Part shown: piece after piece, positions 1 through 6,820 of the stretch
How the letters are laid out: each line of letters starts with the position of its first letter
Position numbering within the stretch: position 1 is the stretch's first letter
NCBI GenBank assembly: GCA_947631005.1
Contig: CANRJR010000003.1
Span: 1 to 64,000, forward strand
Length of the DNA: 64,000 bases
Direction: 5' to 3'
Origin: an uncultured Clostridia bacterium
GTDB taxonomy: Bacteria; Bacillota; Clostridia; Christensenellales; Borkfalkiaceae
Position numbers and translations under genes: made by a program
The notes under the pieces: model-generated
Seen by the model: the letters and a program-made list of their open reading frames with translations, nothing else
Told to the model about the DNA's origin: nothing
Databases searched by the model: none

Positions 1-15
1 AAGTGGAATACTTGT

Positions 16-45
16 ATTATACCACAGCCGAAATGCGCTTGTCAA
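16..45 (-). promoter_or_regulatory. sigma-A promoter reading out of the window's left edge
   Basis: Minus strand TTGACA (45-40), 18-bp spacer, TATAAT (21-16). Both hexamers match consensus. The transcript would leave the window, so the gene served is not visible. Confidence 0.7.
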
Positions 46-85
46 TAGATATTAGAACATTTGTTTGGATATTTTTTTGTCCACA

Positions 86-115
86 GAAAAGGAAGTCCCT
101 GTTATGGAACTTCCT
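86..115 (-). terminator. probable terminator of the 153-1117 gene
   Basis: Inverted repeat AGGAAGT (90-96) with ACTTCCT (109-115), followed on the minus strand by a short T run. It lies 38 nt beyond the stop of the extended reading frame at 153. The T tract is short, so efficiency is uncertain. Confidence 0.5.
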
Positions 116-152
116 CAAACTGTTCGCTCTCAATTATAAGCCACGAAAACGC

Positions 153-369
153 CTAAATTATTAGTGGATTTCCATTTCCAAACTCTTCTATTAACCGATT
201 ATGTTCAACAGCAAAATATCGGAATATACCTTTGGACGAGTCGAAAATAGCGAGGAACACATTCCCCACTGTTTGTTTGTTGTCTGTCGCGCCGCCACCA
301 TGCAGAATAAAATTTCCATAAGTAGCATCTAAGAAAAATTGAGATTTACCTTCTACTAATATTTTTTGA
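153..369 (-). pseudogene. frameshifted C-terminal continuation of the 356-1117 gene
   Basis: Just before the stop of the upstream gene there is a run of six A on the minus strand (367-362). Reading one base back there opens a frame of about 70 codons to a TAG at 155-153. It begins ILVEGKSQFFLDAT and ends GNGNPLII. Composition is protein-like and the joined product would be about 320 residues. A 1-nt loss in the A run (natural or a sequencing error) or -1 slippage explains it equally well from sequence alone. Confidence 0.6.
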
Positions 370-1117
370 CCGACAAGGGCACTAACACCTCGCGTTCTTC
401 GATATATGATTTCAAAATCTCTTTCATGCCATATTCTTCAAGGCTTTGAAATAGCTTTCGATATTTGACATTGTGCTTAGCCATCAGTTCGTTATCCTCA
501 AAAAGATGATCAAAAATCGGGATTATCAACTTTATAAAGAGTTCATTCAGCAAATCATAGTGTTTTAATTTATTCAACCTCGGAATCAAACCAAAATATC
601 CGTCCCACTCCAAATATCGCCATTCTGCACCCGTACTTCTGCCTACACGCTCAAGGTCGCTCAGCGGCAACCTTCTTTTGATATAGATTCCAGGGAACGG
701 ATAAAAAGACTTATCTTCGTATGGATATTGTGTCGTTTCTTTCAAATGAGGGTAACACATAAAACATCCGTAAGCCGCATGAAACTTTTCCAGATAATCA
801 ACGATTCGATCATATGTGCTTTTTTCATAAGTAAAAACATCCGTCAAAGCGCATAGTAAAACGCTAATTTTGGAAATGGATCCCCAATCATCACGACCGA
901 GTAATTGTTCGCACAAATCAAGTTTCCCGTTCATGTACTCACTGTTCCATAGGAGAATTTCATCCCTTGAATGGTACTTTTCGAGAAAATCGGTAATTTC
1001 AGAGTCGTTCAAATTGTTACACTCCGTCAAAAAATAGATGTCTTTGACGTTGCCTTCGTTCAGCTTGCAATTTTCCCCGTATTTTCTCTTGACAGGAAGC
1101 GAACTCTCGAAAATCAT
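356..1117 (-). CDS. hypothetical protein, probably truncated by a frameshift
   Basis: The 253-residue product starts MIFESSLPVKRKYGEN. I do not recognise a family. It looks soluble, with no signal peptide or membrane segment, and is rich in aromatic and charged residues. The start is supported by GGGAG about 10 nt upstream and a strong minus-strand promoter (1232-1261). The last codons sit on an A6 run, and the -1 frame continues for about 70 protein-like codons to position 153, so the intact gene was probably 153-1117. It stands alone in AT-rich DNA next to phage/transposon-type genes, which suggests accessory cargo of the outer element. No function is assigned. Confidence 0.7.
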   Translation of the reverse strand: MIFESSLPVKRKYGENCKLNEGNVKDIYFLTECNNLNDSEITDFLEKYHSRDEILLWNSEYMNGKLDLCEQLLGRDDWGSISKISVLLCALTDVFTYEKSTYDRIVDYLEKFHAAYGCFMCYPHLKETTQYPYEDKSFYPFPGIYIKRRLPLSDLERVGRSTGAEWRYLEWDGYFGLIPRLNKLKHYDLLNELFIKLIIPIFDHLFEDNELMAKHNVKYRKLFQSLEEYGMKEILKSYIEEREVLVPLSVKKY

Positions 1118-1231
1118 TTTAAGTTTCTCCCAAAAAATTTATTTTGAAACTTTATACCCTGCAAAAGTATTCTATCTACAAAATGACTTCCATTTTCCTA
1201 TTTCTCCGCCGAACCGCTGTTAATCATTACA

Positions 1232-1261
1232 ATTATACCATAAAATTGCCCCTCACGTCAA
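1232..1261 (-). promoter_or_regulatory. sigma-A promoter for the 356-1117 gene
   Basis: Minus strand TTGACG (1261-1256), 18-bp spacer, TATAAT (1237-1232), about 115 nt upstream of the ATG. Confidence 0.7.
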
Positions 1262-1309
1262 GAGCAGGCACACACGGCAAAAAATATAATTCTTACATAT
1301 TGAAATCCC

Positions 1310-1338
1310 TTGACTTGTTTCTATTTTTATGATATAAT
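1310..1338 (+). promoter_or_regulatory. sigma-A promoter for XRE-recombinase operon
   Basis: TTGACT (1310-1315), 17-bp spacer, TATAAT (1333-1338). It lies 29 nt upstream of the ATG at 1368 and is arranged divergently from the promoter at 1232-1261. Confidence 0.75.
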
Positions 1339-1367
1339 CAATACGACTTTTAGAAAACGAGGATTCA

Positions 1368-1733
1368 ATGAAAGAAAAACCAACGATTGTAGCAACAAGA
1401 ATGAAAGAACTTCGGGAAGGAATGAAGATGCCACAGGGGAAACTTGCCGCGCTTCTCGGCGTTCAGCAGACGGCAATCTTCCGTTACGAGGTCGGACAGT
1501 CTTTTCCGCCGTATCAGATTTTGATGAAATACGCCGACTTTTTTGACGTATCGCTCGACTATATCTTCGGCAGGACGGATAAGCCGCAGGGAAAGTTATA
1601 CGACTTCCAACCGAAGTTTTGGAAAGACAACAAGCAAATGCAGGACTTCATCGAAATGTGCTTCGATCCGAACTCTCCCGCTAATGCCAAGTTAAAGGAA
1701 GCCCTTGTGCGCCTTATGGAGGAACAGAAATGA
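1368..1733 (+). CDS. XRE-family helix-turn-helix regulator
   Basis: This 121-residue protein has an N-terminal HTH_3/XRE domain (about residues 8-65): RMKELREGMKMPQGKLAALL, then VQQTAIFRYEVGQ for the recognition region, and the typical FDVSLDYIFGRTD ending. The C-terminal 50 residues are charged and unassigned. It has a good upstream promoter and a GAGGA ribosome site. Its stop overlaps the ATG of the serine recombinase (ATGA at 1730-1733), so the two are translationally coupled. In integrative elements such a pair usually means a repressor or regulator of integrase expression. The DNA target is unknown. Confidence 0.85.
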   Translation: MKEKPTIVATRMKELREGMKMPQGKLAALLGVQQTAIFRYEVGQSFPPYQILMKYADFFDVSLDYIFGRTDKPQGKLYDFQPKFWKDNKQMQDFIEMCFDPNSPANAKLKEALVRLMEEQK

Positions 1734-2149
1734 AAGCCGTGATTTACGCCCGCTATTCAAGCGACAACCAAACGGAAGCCTCTATCGAGGGACAACTCCG
1801 CGAATGTAAAGAATTTGCCGAGAAGAACGATATTGTCATTATCGGCGAATACATAGACCGCGCACTTTCTGCCAAGACAGACCACTGCCCCGAATTTCAG
1901 CGTATGATAAAGGACAGCTATAAACACGCTTTTGACTGTATCATCGTTTGGAAACTTGACCGCTTTGCCCGTAACCGTTACGACAGCGCGCACTATAAAT
2001 CGCTCCTCAAAAAGAACGGTGTGAGAGTGATTTCCGCAAAAGAAACTATTTCCGAAGGCTCGGAAGGTATCCTCTTGGAGAGCGTCTTGGAAGGGTATAA
2101 GCGTTCAAATGGACACAATAAGAATAAAATCAGAATTAAAGCAGTCTAA
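1730..2149 (+). pseudogene. large serine recombinase, N-terminal fragment (interrupted)
   Basis: The resolvase catalytic domain is intact: MKAVIYARYSSDNQTEASI carries the nucleophilic serine region, and KLDRFARNRYD the catalytic arginines. After ...ILLESVLEG the family sequence stops at about 2094 and 18 unrelated codons follow to a TAA. The next expected residues, MAEYYSAELAEKVKRG, are found at 8500. A 6.4-kb element has therefore inserted within the codon for that glycine (GG at 2093-2094, C at 8499). The 139-residue product has a catalytic domain but no DNA-binding half, so it should not recombine on its own. Confidence 0.92.
2097..2115 (+). repeat. left terminal inverted repeat of the inner element
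   Basis: ATAAGC (2097-2102), four bases, then AAATGGACA (2107-2115). The same two blocks recur inverted at the right end with a shorter gap. Probable recombinase recognition sequence. Confidence 0.75.
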
Positions 2150-2163
2150 ATTTAATGTAAAGC

Positions 2164-2199
2164 AAAAGTCGGGACTCCTCGCGGAATCTCGGCTTTTTT
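2164..2199 (+). terminator. terminator after the truncated recombinase
   Basis: Stem GTCGGGA / TCTCGGC with a GC-rich loop followed by TTTTTTG. It sits between the left end of the inner element and the methyltransferase promoter and would block read-through from the outer element into the cargo. Confidence 0.7.
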
Positions 2200-2233
2200 G
2201 TGTTAGCTAAACTTGAATAGCGCCCCTCATTAC

Positions 2234-2262
2234 TTGAAAAACGGTTGATTTTGTGCTATAAT
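2234..2262 (+). promoter_or_regulatory. sigma-A promoter for methyltransferase-MBL cassette
   Basis: TTGAAA (2234-2239), 17-bp spacer, TATAAT (2257-2262), 23 nt before the ATG at 2286, with AAAAGGAG as ribosome site. Confidence 0.75.
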
Positions 2263-2285
2263 TTATAAATACAAAAGGAGCGATT

Positions 2286-3218
2286 ATGGTTGATATAAAA
2301 ACTTGGATAAATCAAACGAATACAAACACAAGTAAAACTATGAATACTATATGGTCAAAATATATACAAGGCGCAAAAACATTGTATTACAGTCGCAAAT
2401 TGCGGTTTGATGACAAATTCGCAAGTCAATATAAAGCGTTATTCGATTTAGACGAAACAAAGAAACTGAAAATTCTTGAAATAGGTTGCGGTTCGGGTGC
2501 GCTTGCAGGCTCTCTCGCACGTTGGTATCCAAATGCCGAGATAATCGCCATTGACCGAGACAGCGAATTTATACGGTTTGCCAAAGAACACGAAACAGGC
2601 GTAAGTTTTATGGAAGCCGATATAGTTGCGCTTCCTTTTACCGATGAAAGTTTTGACGTCGTAATCTCAAATACCGTTTATGAACATATAGAGCCTTCCG
2701 CATTTTACAAAGAACAACTACGCATATTGAAACCGAACGGCGTTTGCTTTGTGCTTTCTTCTCGCAGAGGTATTTCAGTCGCACCCGATTGTTACGCGCC
2801 TAACGATTTTGAAAAAGCGTTTTGGGAAAAAGTGAAACAATACGATAGTTCAATAGATAAATATAACGTAGGCAAGTATTATTTGAACGAAGCGAAACTC
2901 CCTGCCGTTATGGAACAATATGGATTTAAGCAAATCAAAACGGGATATGTTGCCGTGATTTTAACGCCTGATAATCCCGATACTACGCCCGAATTTGCGC
3001 GCGCGATAATCAATGCGGACAGATACTCGGCTATCGAGTCAATCGAATCGGTGGTAAATTCAATGTCCGAACACTTTTCAAATCAAGAAATTTCCGAAAT
3101 GAAACACACTATAAATAGCAAGTATGATTATCGCATAAAACAATACGAAAACAATATAAAGCAATGGGACACAACCGTGTCAATAATTATGGTAATGCGC
3201 GGAGTAAAAGAAATATGA
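2286..3218 (+). CDS. class I SAM-dependent methyltransferase
   Basis: 310 residues. Motif I for S-adenosylmethionine is ILEIGCGSGALAG (about 63-75). The acidic post-I residue is in IIAIDRD, motif II region is DVVISNTVYEHI and motif III region is LKPNGVCFVLSS. This is the Methyltransf_11/25 fold, cytosolic. The C-terminal third (about 190-310) is helical and not diagnostic, so the substrate is unknown. The gene has its own promoter and overlaps the MBL hydrolase by 4 nt, so the two are co-expressed cargo of the inner element. Codon use is AT-rich compared with the chromosome. Small-molecule modification or detoxification is a guess from the pairing with a hydrolase. Confidence 0.85.
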   Translation: MVDIKTWINQTNTNTSKTMNTIWSKYIQGAKTLYYSRKLRFDDKFASQYKALFDLDETKKLKILEIGCGSGALAGSLARWYPNAEIIAIDRDSEFIRFAKEHETGVSFMEADIVALPFTDESFDVVISNTVYEHIEPSAFYKEQLRILKPNGVCFVLSSRRGISVAPDCYAPNDFEKAFWEKVKQYDSSIDKYNVGKYYLNEAKLPAVMEQYGFKQIKTGYVAVILTPDNPDTTPEFARAIINADRYSAIESIESVVNSMSEHFSNQEISEMKHTINSKYDYRIKQYENNIKQWDTTVSIIMVMRGVKEI

Positions 3219-3976
3219 AAGATTGGTTTACAATTGATAAAGTAGACGATACGACTTATATCATAAGCGAATACCGCCATTGGGAAGAAACGCACTGCTA
3301 TCTTTTAATCGGGAGTGAACGCTGTCTTTTGATTGATACGGGGCTTGGCATTTGCAACATTTATAACGAAGTACGCAAACTGACAAATAAACCAATTACA
3401 GCCGTTGCAACACATATACATTGGGATCACATAGGCGGGCACAAATATTTTCCCGATTTCTACGCCCATCAAGCCGAGTTGGATTGGCTGAACGGTAAGT
3501 TTCCGCTTTCTATTCAGACTGTCCGTGATATGGTAATAGACCGTTGCGATTTGCCCGAAGGCTTTGATGTAAGCACTTACGAAATGTTTCAAGGTAAGCC
3601 TACAAAGGTATTAAACGGCGGCGAGATTATTGATTTGGGCGATAGAAAAATCGAAGTCTTGCATACGCCGGGGCATTCGCCCGGACACCTTTGCTTTTGG
3701 GAGCAAGAGCGCGGCTACATATTCACGGGAGACTTGATTTACAAAGATACTTTATTTGCCTACTACCCGTCAACCGACCCCGAAGCATATTTGCATTCGC
3801 TTGAAACGATAGCGGCGTTACCGTCAAAAAGACTGTTTCCTGCTCATCACTCGCTTGATATATATCCCGAAATTGCTGTTAGAATGCGAGACGCTTTCCG
3901 TGAATTGAAAGTGCAAGGCAAATTACATCACGGCACGGGAACATTCGATTACGGTGATTGGTCGGTGTGGTTGTAA
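3215..3976 (+). CDS. MBL-fold metallo-hydrolase
   Basis: 253 residues starting MKDWFTIDKV. GGAGTAAAAG precedes the ATG, which overlaps the methyltransferase stop. The metal-binding signature THIHWDHIGGH is complete. Later ligands are visible as HTPGHSPGHLC, FTGDLIY and PAHHSLD, so a two-metal site is likely. It belongs to the glyoxalase-II-like/Lactamase_B superfamily, where hydrolysis of thioesters, lactones or phosphodiesters is common. There is no signal peptide, so it is not a secreted beta-lactamase. The partner gene is the methyltransferase. The substrate cannot be told from sequence. Confidence 0.87.
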   Translation: MKDWFTIDKVDDTTYIISEYRHWEETHCYLLIGSERCLLIDTGLGICNIYNEVRKLTNKPITAVATHIHWDHIGGHKYFPDFYAHQAELDWLNGKFPLSIQTVRDMVIDRCDLPEGFDVSTYEMFQGKPTKVLNGGEIIDLGDRKIEVLHTPGHSPGHLCFWEQERGYIFTGDLIYKDTLFAYYPSTDPEAYLHSLETIAALPSKRLFPAHHSLDIYPEIAVRMRDAFRELKVQGKLHHGTGTFDYGDWSVWL

Positions 3977-4048
3977 TGAAATTTCGCATTTATTTTACTT
4001 TTAGCGCAACAAGCAATGCCGACAAATGCCATTGTGAAGAATAGTGTC

Positions 4049-4077
4049 GTGACATTACGCTACTTGTTTATTATAAT
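4049..4077 (+). promoter_or_regulatory. sigma-A promoter for membrane HTH gene
   Basis: GTGACA (4049-4054), 17-bp spacer, TATAAT (4072-4077), then AGGAGGTG just upstream of the ATG at 4104. Confidence 0.7.
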
Positions 4078-4103
4078 AAAAGCGCAATTCAGGAGGTGCG
4101 CTT

Positions 4104-4598
4104 ATGACATTCGGCGAAAAGTTAAAAAAACTGCGCAACGAGAGCGGTATGACGCAGGATCAATTGGCAGAAAAAATTTTTGTTACACGAACGGCTATCT
4201 CAAAATGGGAAACAAACAACGGCTATCCGAGTATTGACAGTTTGAAAGAGATTTCAAATCTTTTCGGAATAAGTATCGATGAGCTGATTTCCGATGCGGA
4301 CGTGGAAAACAAAAAAATACTCGATAAGAAAGCGGCGAGAAAATTCTATTATATTGCGCTTGTATTTTTAGGTATAACTATTCTGTTTGCTTTATTGGCG
4401 GTTGGTTTAAGGCAGCCGTTATACAATATCGGAAGCATATGCGGAATGGTAGGTTATATAGTCTCTGCAATATTGCAAAGACCGAAGTACAAGATAATAA
4501 AAAACAGAGAACACATCGTTTCGTATGTTATACAGCGTGTTATTCTATTTGCAATAATAATAGGCATTATTGTTACAATGATACTATCTATGATATAG
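4104..4598 (+). CDS. XRE-family regulator with C-terminal membrane domain
   Basis: 164 residues. The HTH domain (1-65) reads MTFGEKLKKLRNESGMTQDQ with TRTAISKWETNNGYPSID and FGISIDELI. A basic linker follows, then three hydrophobic segments (about 83-102, 107-123, 140-163): YYIALVFLGITILFALLAVG and VILFAIIIGIIVTMIL are clear. This architecture is common for Firmicute HTH proteins that sense membrane or transport signals. It has its own promoter and an excellent AGGAGG site. It follows the methyltransferase/MBL pair and may regulate the cargo, though nothing proves it. Confidence 0.82.
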   Translation: MTFGEKLKKLRNESGMTQDQLAEKIFVTRTAISKWETNNGYPSIDSLKEISNLFGISIDELISDADVENKKILDKKAARKFYYIALVFLGITILFALLAVGLRQPLYNIGSICGMVGYIVSAILQRPKYKIIKNREHIVSYVIQRVILFAIIIGIIVTMILSMI

Positions 4599-4966
4599 AC
4601 CGCTTGTTCCATTCGACAAAACTTCTCATAAATCACAAACATTTGTTTTGATAATTTATTGACTTTGTACTTTCAAAGTGATAAAATTTGTACTGTACGA
4701 CATAGGTCGTATTGTACCCTTTTAGGGTATAGTTCTGCGGTGGACGGTTATAAGTTCGTCCACAGATGGCAGAAAGTTTTGGGCGGTATAGCCGTCCGCG
4801 CCTTAGCTTACGGAAAGAGCGTAGGTTTTATTTTGTTACGCAAAATTCGTGAGCCGTGATAGGCTTTTATAAGTGTACCATTTTTTAAGATAATTGAGGT
4901 GTCTTTTGAACTAAAACAATGCTAACAATTCAATAGAATGATTAACCATCATAGAGTAAATTCATA
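4599..4966 (+). other. non-coding stretch with three consecutive hairpins
   Basis: No convincing gene. Between 4696 and 4763 lie three short hairpins in a row: TACGAC/GTCGTA (4696-4711), TACCC/GGGTA (4715-4729) and GTGGACG/CGTCCAC (4740-4763). A possible AGCC-GTGAT-AGGCTTTT terminator-like hairpin lies near 4852-4868. The rest is AT-rich. Position between cargo and relaxase fits a transfer-origin or leader region. Confidence 0.4.
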
Positions 4967-5099
4967 TTGCTAAATACGGTTAGAAGTCGCAGATACAAGA
5001 AGTTATCAGCGGCTTTTTTCGCGCCTTTTTTACGGTATCTCTCCCGCTCTTTCTTGTGTGGACGAAGATATAAAAACTTACAATTCGGAGGTAAAAATA

Positions 5100-5120
5100 A
5101 TGACAATCAGACCGCCTTAA
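5100..5120 (+). CDS. possible 6-codon leader peptide upstream of mobV
   Basis: ATG followed by five codons and TAA (MTIRPP), with a perfect GGAGG at 5087-5091 and 8-nt spacing. It lies upstream of the oriT-like hairpin and the relaxase. A strong ribosome site for so short a frame could be a translational leader or a decayed gene. Weak evidence. Confidence 0.3.
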   Translation: MTIRPP

Positions 5121-5197
5121 ACGGCAAGCAAACGGTAAGCAAACACGCACGCCAACCGTACTGTTACGGGAAGCAAAATATCGTCGCGGACGGGCAT

Positions 5198-5262
5198 CTA
5201 TACCATAGGTATAGCACACTATACTTAGTTCCGCTTCGCTACATAAGTTTAGTGTGCTCTGC
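5198..5262 (+). other. candidate oriT (MobV-type)
   Basis: A small hairpin CTATACC-ATA-GGTATAG (5198-5214) is followed by a long imperfect hairpin with arms AGCACACTA (5213-5221) and TAGTGTGCT (5250-5258), extended by ACTTA/TAAGT. The right arm contains TAGTGTG. MobV/Pre relaxases of the pMV158 group are known to nick at a TAGTGTG core next to an inverted repeat upstream of the mob gene. It sits 50-75 nt upstream of the relaxase, in the expected place. The nick position is inferred, not shown. Confidence 0.6.
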
Positions 5263-5335
5263 GAGGCTTTTTAGCGGCGAAAAAATTAGAAATTTGATTA
5301 GGAGGAAACCGATTATATCTTACTTAATTTGCACA

Positions 5336-6310
5336 ATGAAAAAGTATAACAACAAAAAACGCGACAACGTAACGCCTATCGAAAAGGAAAACGAGCGCGA
5401 CGAAAACTACAACCCCGACAACCCGCAAATAGACCTTTCGAGAACGAGCGGAAACTACCACACCGTATATCCCAAGCGCGGCTATATGGGATATATCAAC
5501 GAGCGCATATCCACGCTTCCGCTCAAACGAAAAGTTCGAAGCGATGCGGTACTTATGTGTTCGTTTATCATCGGTTCGGACGGTAACTTTTTTATAGGCT
5601 TAACGCCGTCGGAAAAACGACAATTTTTCGAGGAAGCTACGGAGTATTTTGCCGAGCGATACGGTAGAGAAAATATCATTTCGGCAGTAGTCCACGTGGA
5701 CGAAACCACACCGCACTTGCACTTAAATCTTGTTCCTATCGTGGGCAATAAGCTGAGCGCAAAGCAACTGTTTACACGGGCGAGCTTACGGGAATTGCAA
5801 ACGGACTTTCACGAAAAGTTCGGCAAGCGTTGGGGGTTAGAACGCGGCAAGCCGGGAAGCCAAGCAAAGCATATCGATACGGCGGAGTTCAAAGCCAAAA
5901 CAATTATAGAACGTGCAGAAAAACAGGCAAGCGAAACGGAAAAGCAAGCCAAGACCAAAGCCGAAGAATATTTGAGCGGCATTGAAAGTTCTATCGAAGC
6001 CGAGCGCGACAAACCTATCCCGAAAAAGAAAAAGGCAGTCGAAGCGGAAATTGTAAGTTTGCGCACAGAAAACGCCGCGTATAAAGAGCATATCGCTATC
6101 AAGAACAGAGATACGGATTATCTGTTCGAGCAGTTGCAAAAAGCGGAACGGCAAGGTAAAGCGAACGACACCGCTTACAAAATGGTTGCGGATATGATAA
6201 GTGCATATCCCGACGAGTTCGACGCTTTACTCAAAAAAGCGCGGGCAAAGAAAAGTCTGCCCACTTCCTTCAACGGAAACCGTAACAGTAGCGGCAAAGG
6301 CGGCAAGTAA
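5336..6310 (+). CDS. mobV: MobV-family (Pre/Mob) relaxase
   Basis: From the ATG at 5336 this is 324 residues. Early sequence NPQIDLSRTSGNYH and the HUH signature HVDETTPHLHLNLVPI (about 120-135) identify the MobV plasmid-recombination/mobilization family, which nicks oriT and attaches covalently to DNA. The C-terminal third is a charged coiled coil (about 180-280). The only good ribosome site, GGAGG at 5301-5305, is 30 nt before this ATG but 6 nt before an in-frame ATT at 5312. The frame between (IISYLICT) is open, so the protein may start there. There are no transfer (tra) genes nearby, so the element would need a helper conjugative system. Confidence 0.88.
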   Translation: MKKYNNKKRDNVTPIEKENERDENYNPDNPQIDLSRTSGNYHTVYPKRGYMGYINERISTLPLKRKVRSDAVLMCSFIIGSDGNFFIGLTPSEKRQFFEEATEYFAERYGRENIISAVVHVDETTPHLHLNLVPIVGNKLSAKQLFTRASLRELQTDFHEKFGKRWGLERGKPGSQAKHIDTAEFKAKTIIERAEKQASETEKQAKTKAEEYLSGIESSIEAERDKPIPKKKKAVEAEIVSLRTENAAYKEHIAIKNRDTDYLFEQLQKAERQGKANDTAYKMVADMISAYPDEFDALLKKARAKKSLPTSFNGNRNSSGKGGK

Positions 6311-6539
6311 AACAATTAAATAAGAAACGAAATGACCGTGAAGAATACGTCCACAGGAATATGAAAAGTGAAATCGGACTGAAAGAGTAATCACGGCTTT
6401 TTTATACGGAAAATACCGCCATAGAGCGGACAACGCAAACAGAAATAAAGTTGCGTTTAGATACGCGCATAGAATCGCGGAGGAAATCGAATATGAAAAT
6501 TGAATATGAATGATTATTTTGATTTAAGTCGGAGGAAAA

Positions 6540-6728
6540 GTTACGAGCAACACAGCAATACAATTAAGCAACGGCAGAGATGTACCCACTACTTCTCATA
6601 CCGAAATTATAGGCGGAAAAAAGTATGTAGTCGTAAGCCATTACGTAGGCGGCAAAGACTTCAAAAAAGTATTAAGCGATTTGGCTTTCAGACAAGTGCT
6701 TGCGGATATGCAAGATTCCGCTAAATAA
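6540..6728 (+). CDS. TnpW-like small transposon protein, no AUG start
   Basis: Open frame of about 62 codons including TAIQLSNGRDVPTTSHTEII, then GGKKYVVVSHYVGGKDFKKV and a helical end. It resembles the TnpW small proteins encoded beside tnpX in Tn4451-type elements (family recalled, not searched). A GGAGG site lies at 6531-6535. The codons at the right distance are GTT (6540) and ACG (6543); there is no in-frame ATG until near the end. Either initiation is at a near-cognate codon or the start has decayed. The role in the family is unproven. Confidence 0.65.
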   Translation, partial: VTSNTAIQLSNGRDVPTTSHTEIIGGKKYVVVSHYVGGKDFKKVLSDLAFRQVLADMQDSAK

Positions 6729-6746
6729 AAATAGAAAGGATCGGGC

Positions 6747-6775
6747 TTGCCAAATTCGGTGTATTGTGGTATAAT
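6747..6775 (+). promoter_or_regulatory. sigma-A promoter for inner serine recombinase
   Basis: TTGCCA (6747-6752), 17-bp spacer, TATAAT (6770-6775), about 46 nt before the ATG at 6821. It lies immediately after the TnpW-like gene. Confidence 0.72.
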
Positions 6776-6820
6776 ACCCTTACATTGAATTTGGCTGCTT
6801 TGATTCGAAGGAGTAAAAGA

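Noticed and set aside
1038-1332. Two short overlapping plus-strand frames in the island
   Set aside because: No ribosome site, low-complexity composition, and they overlap a well-promoted minus-strand gene and promoter region.
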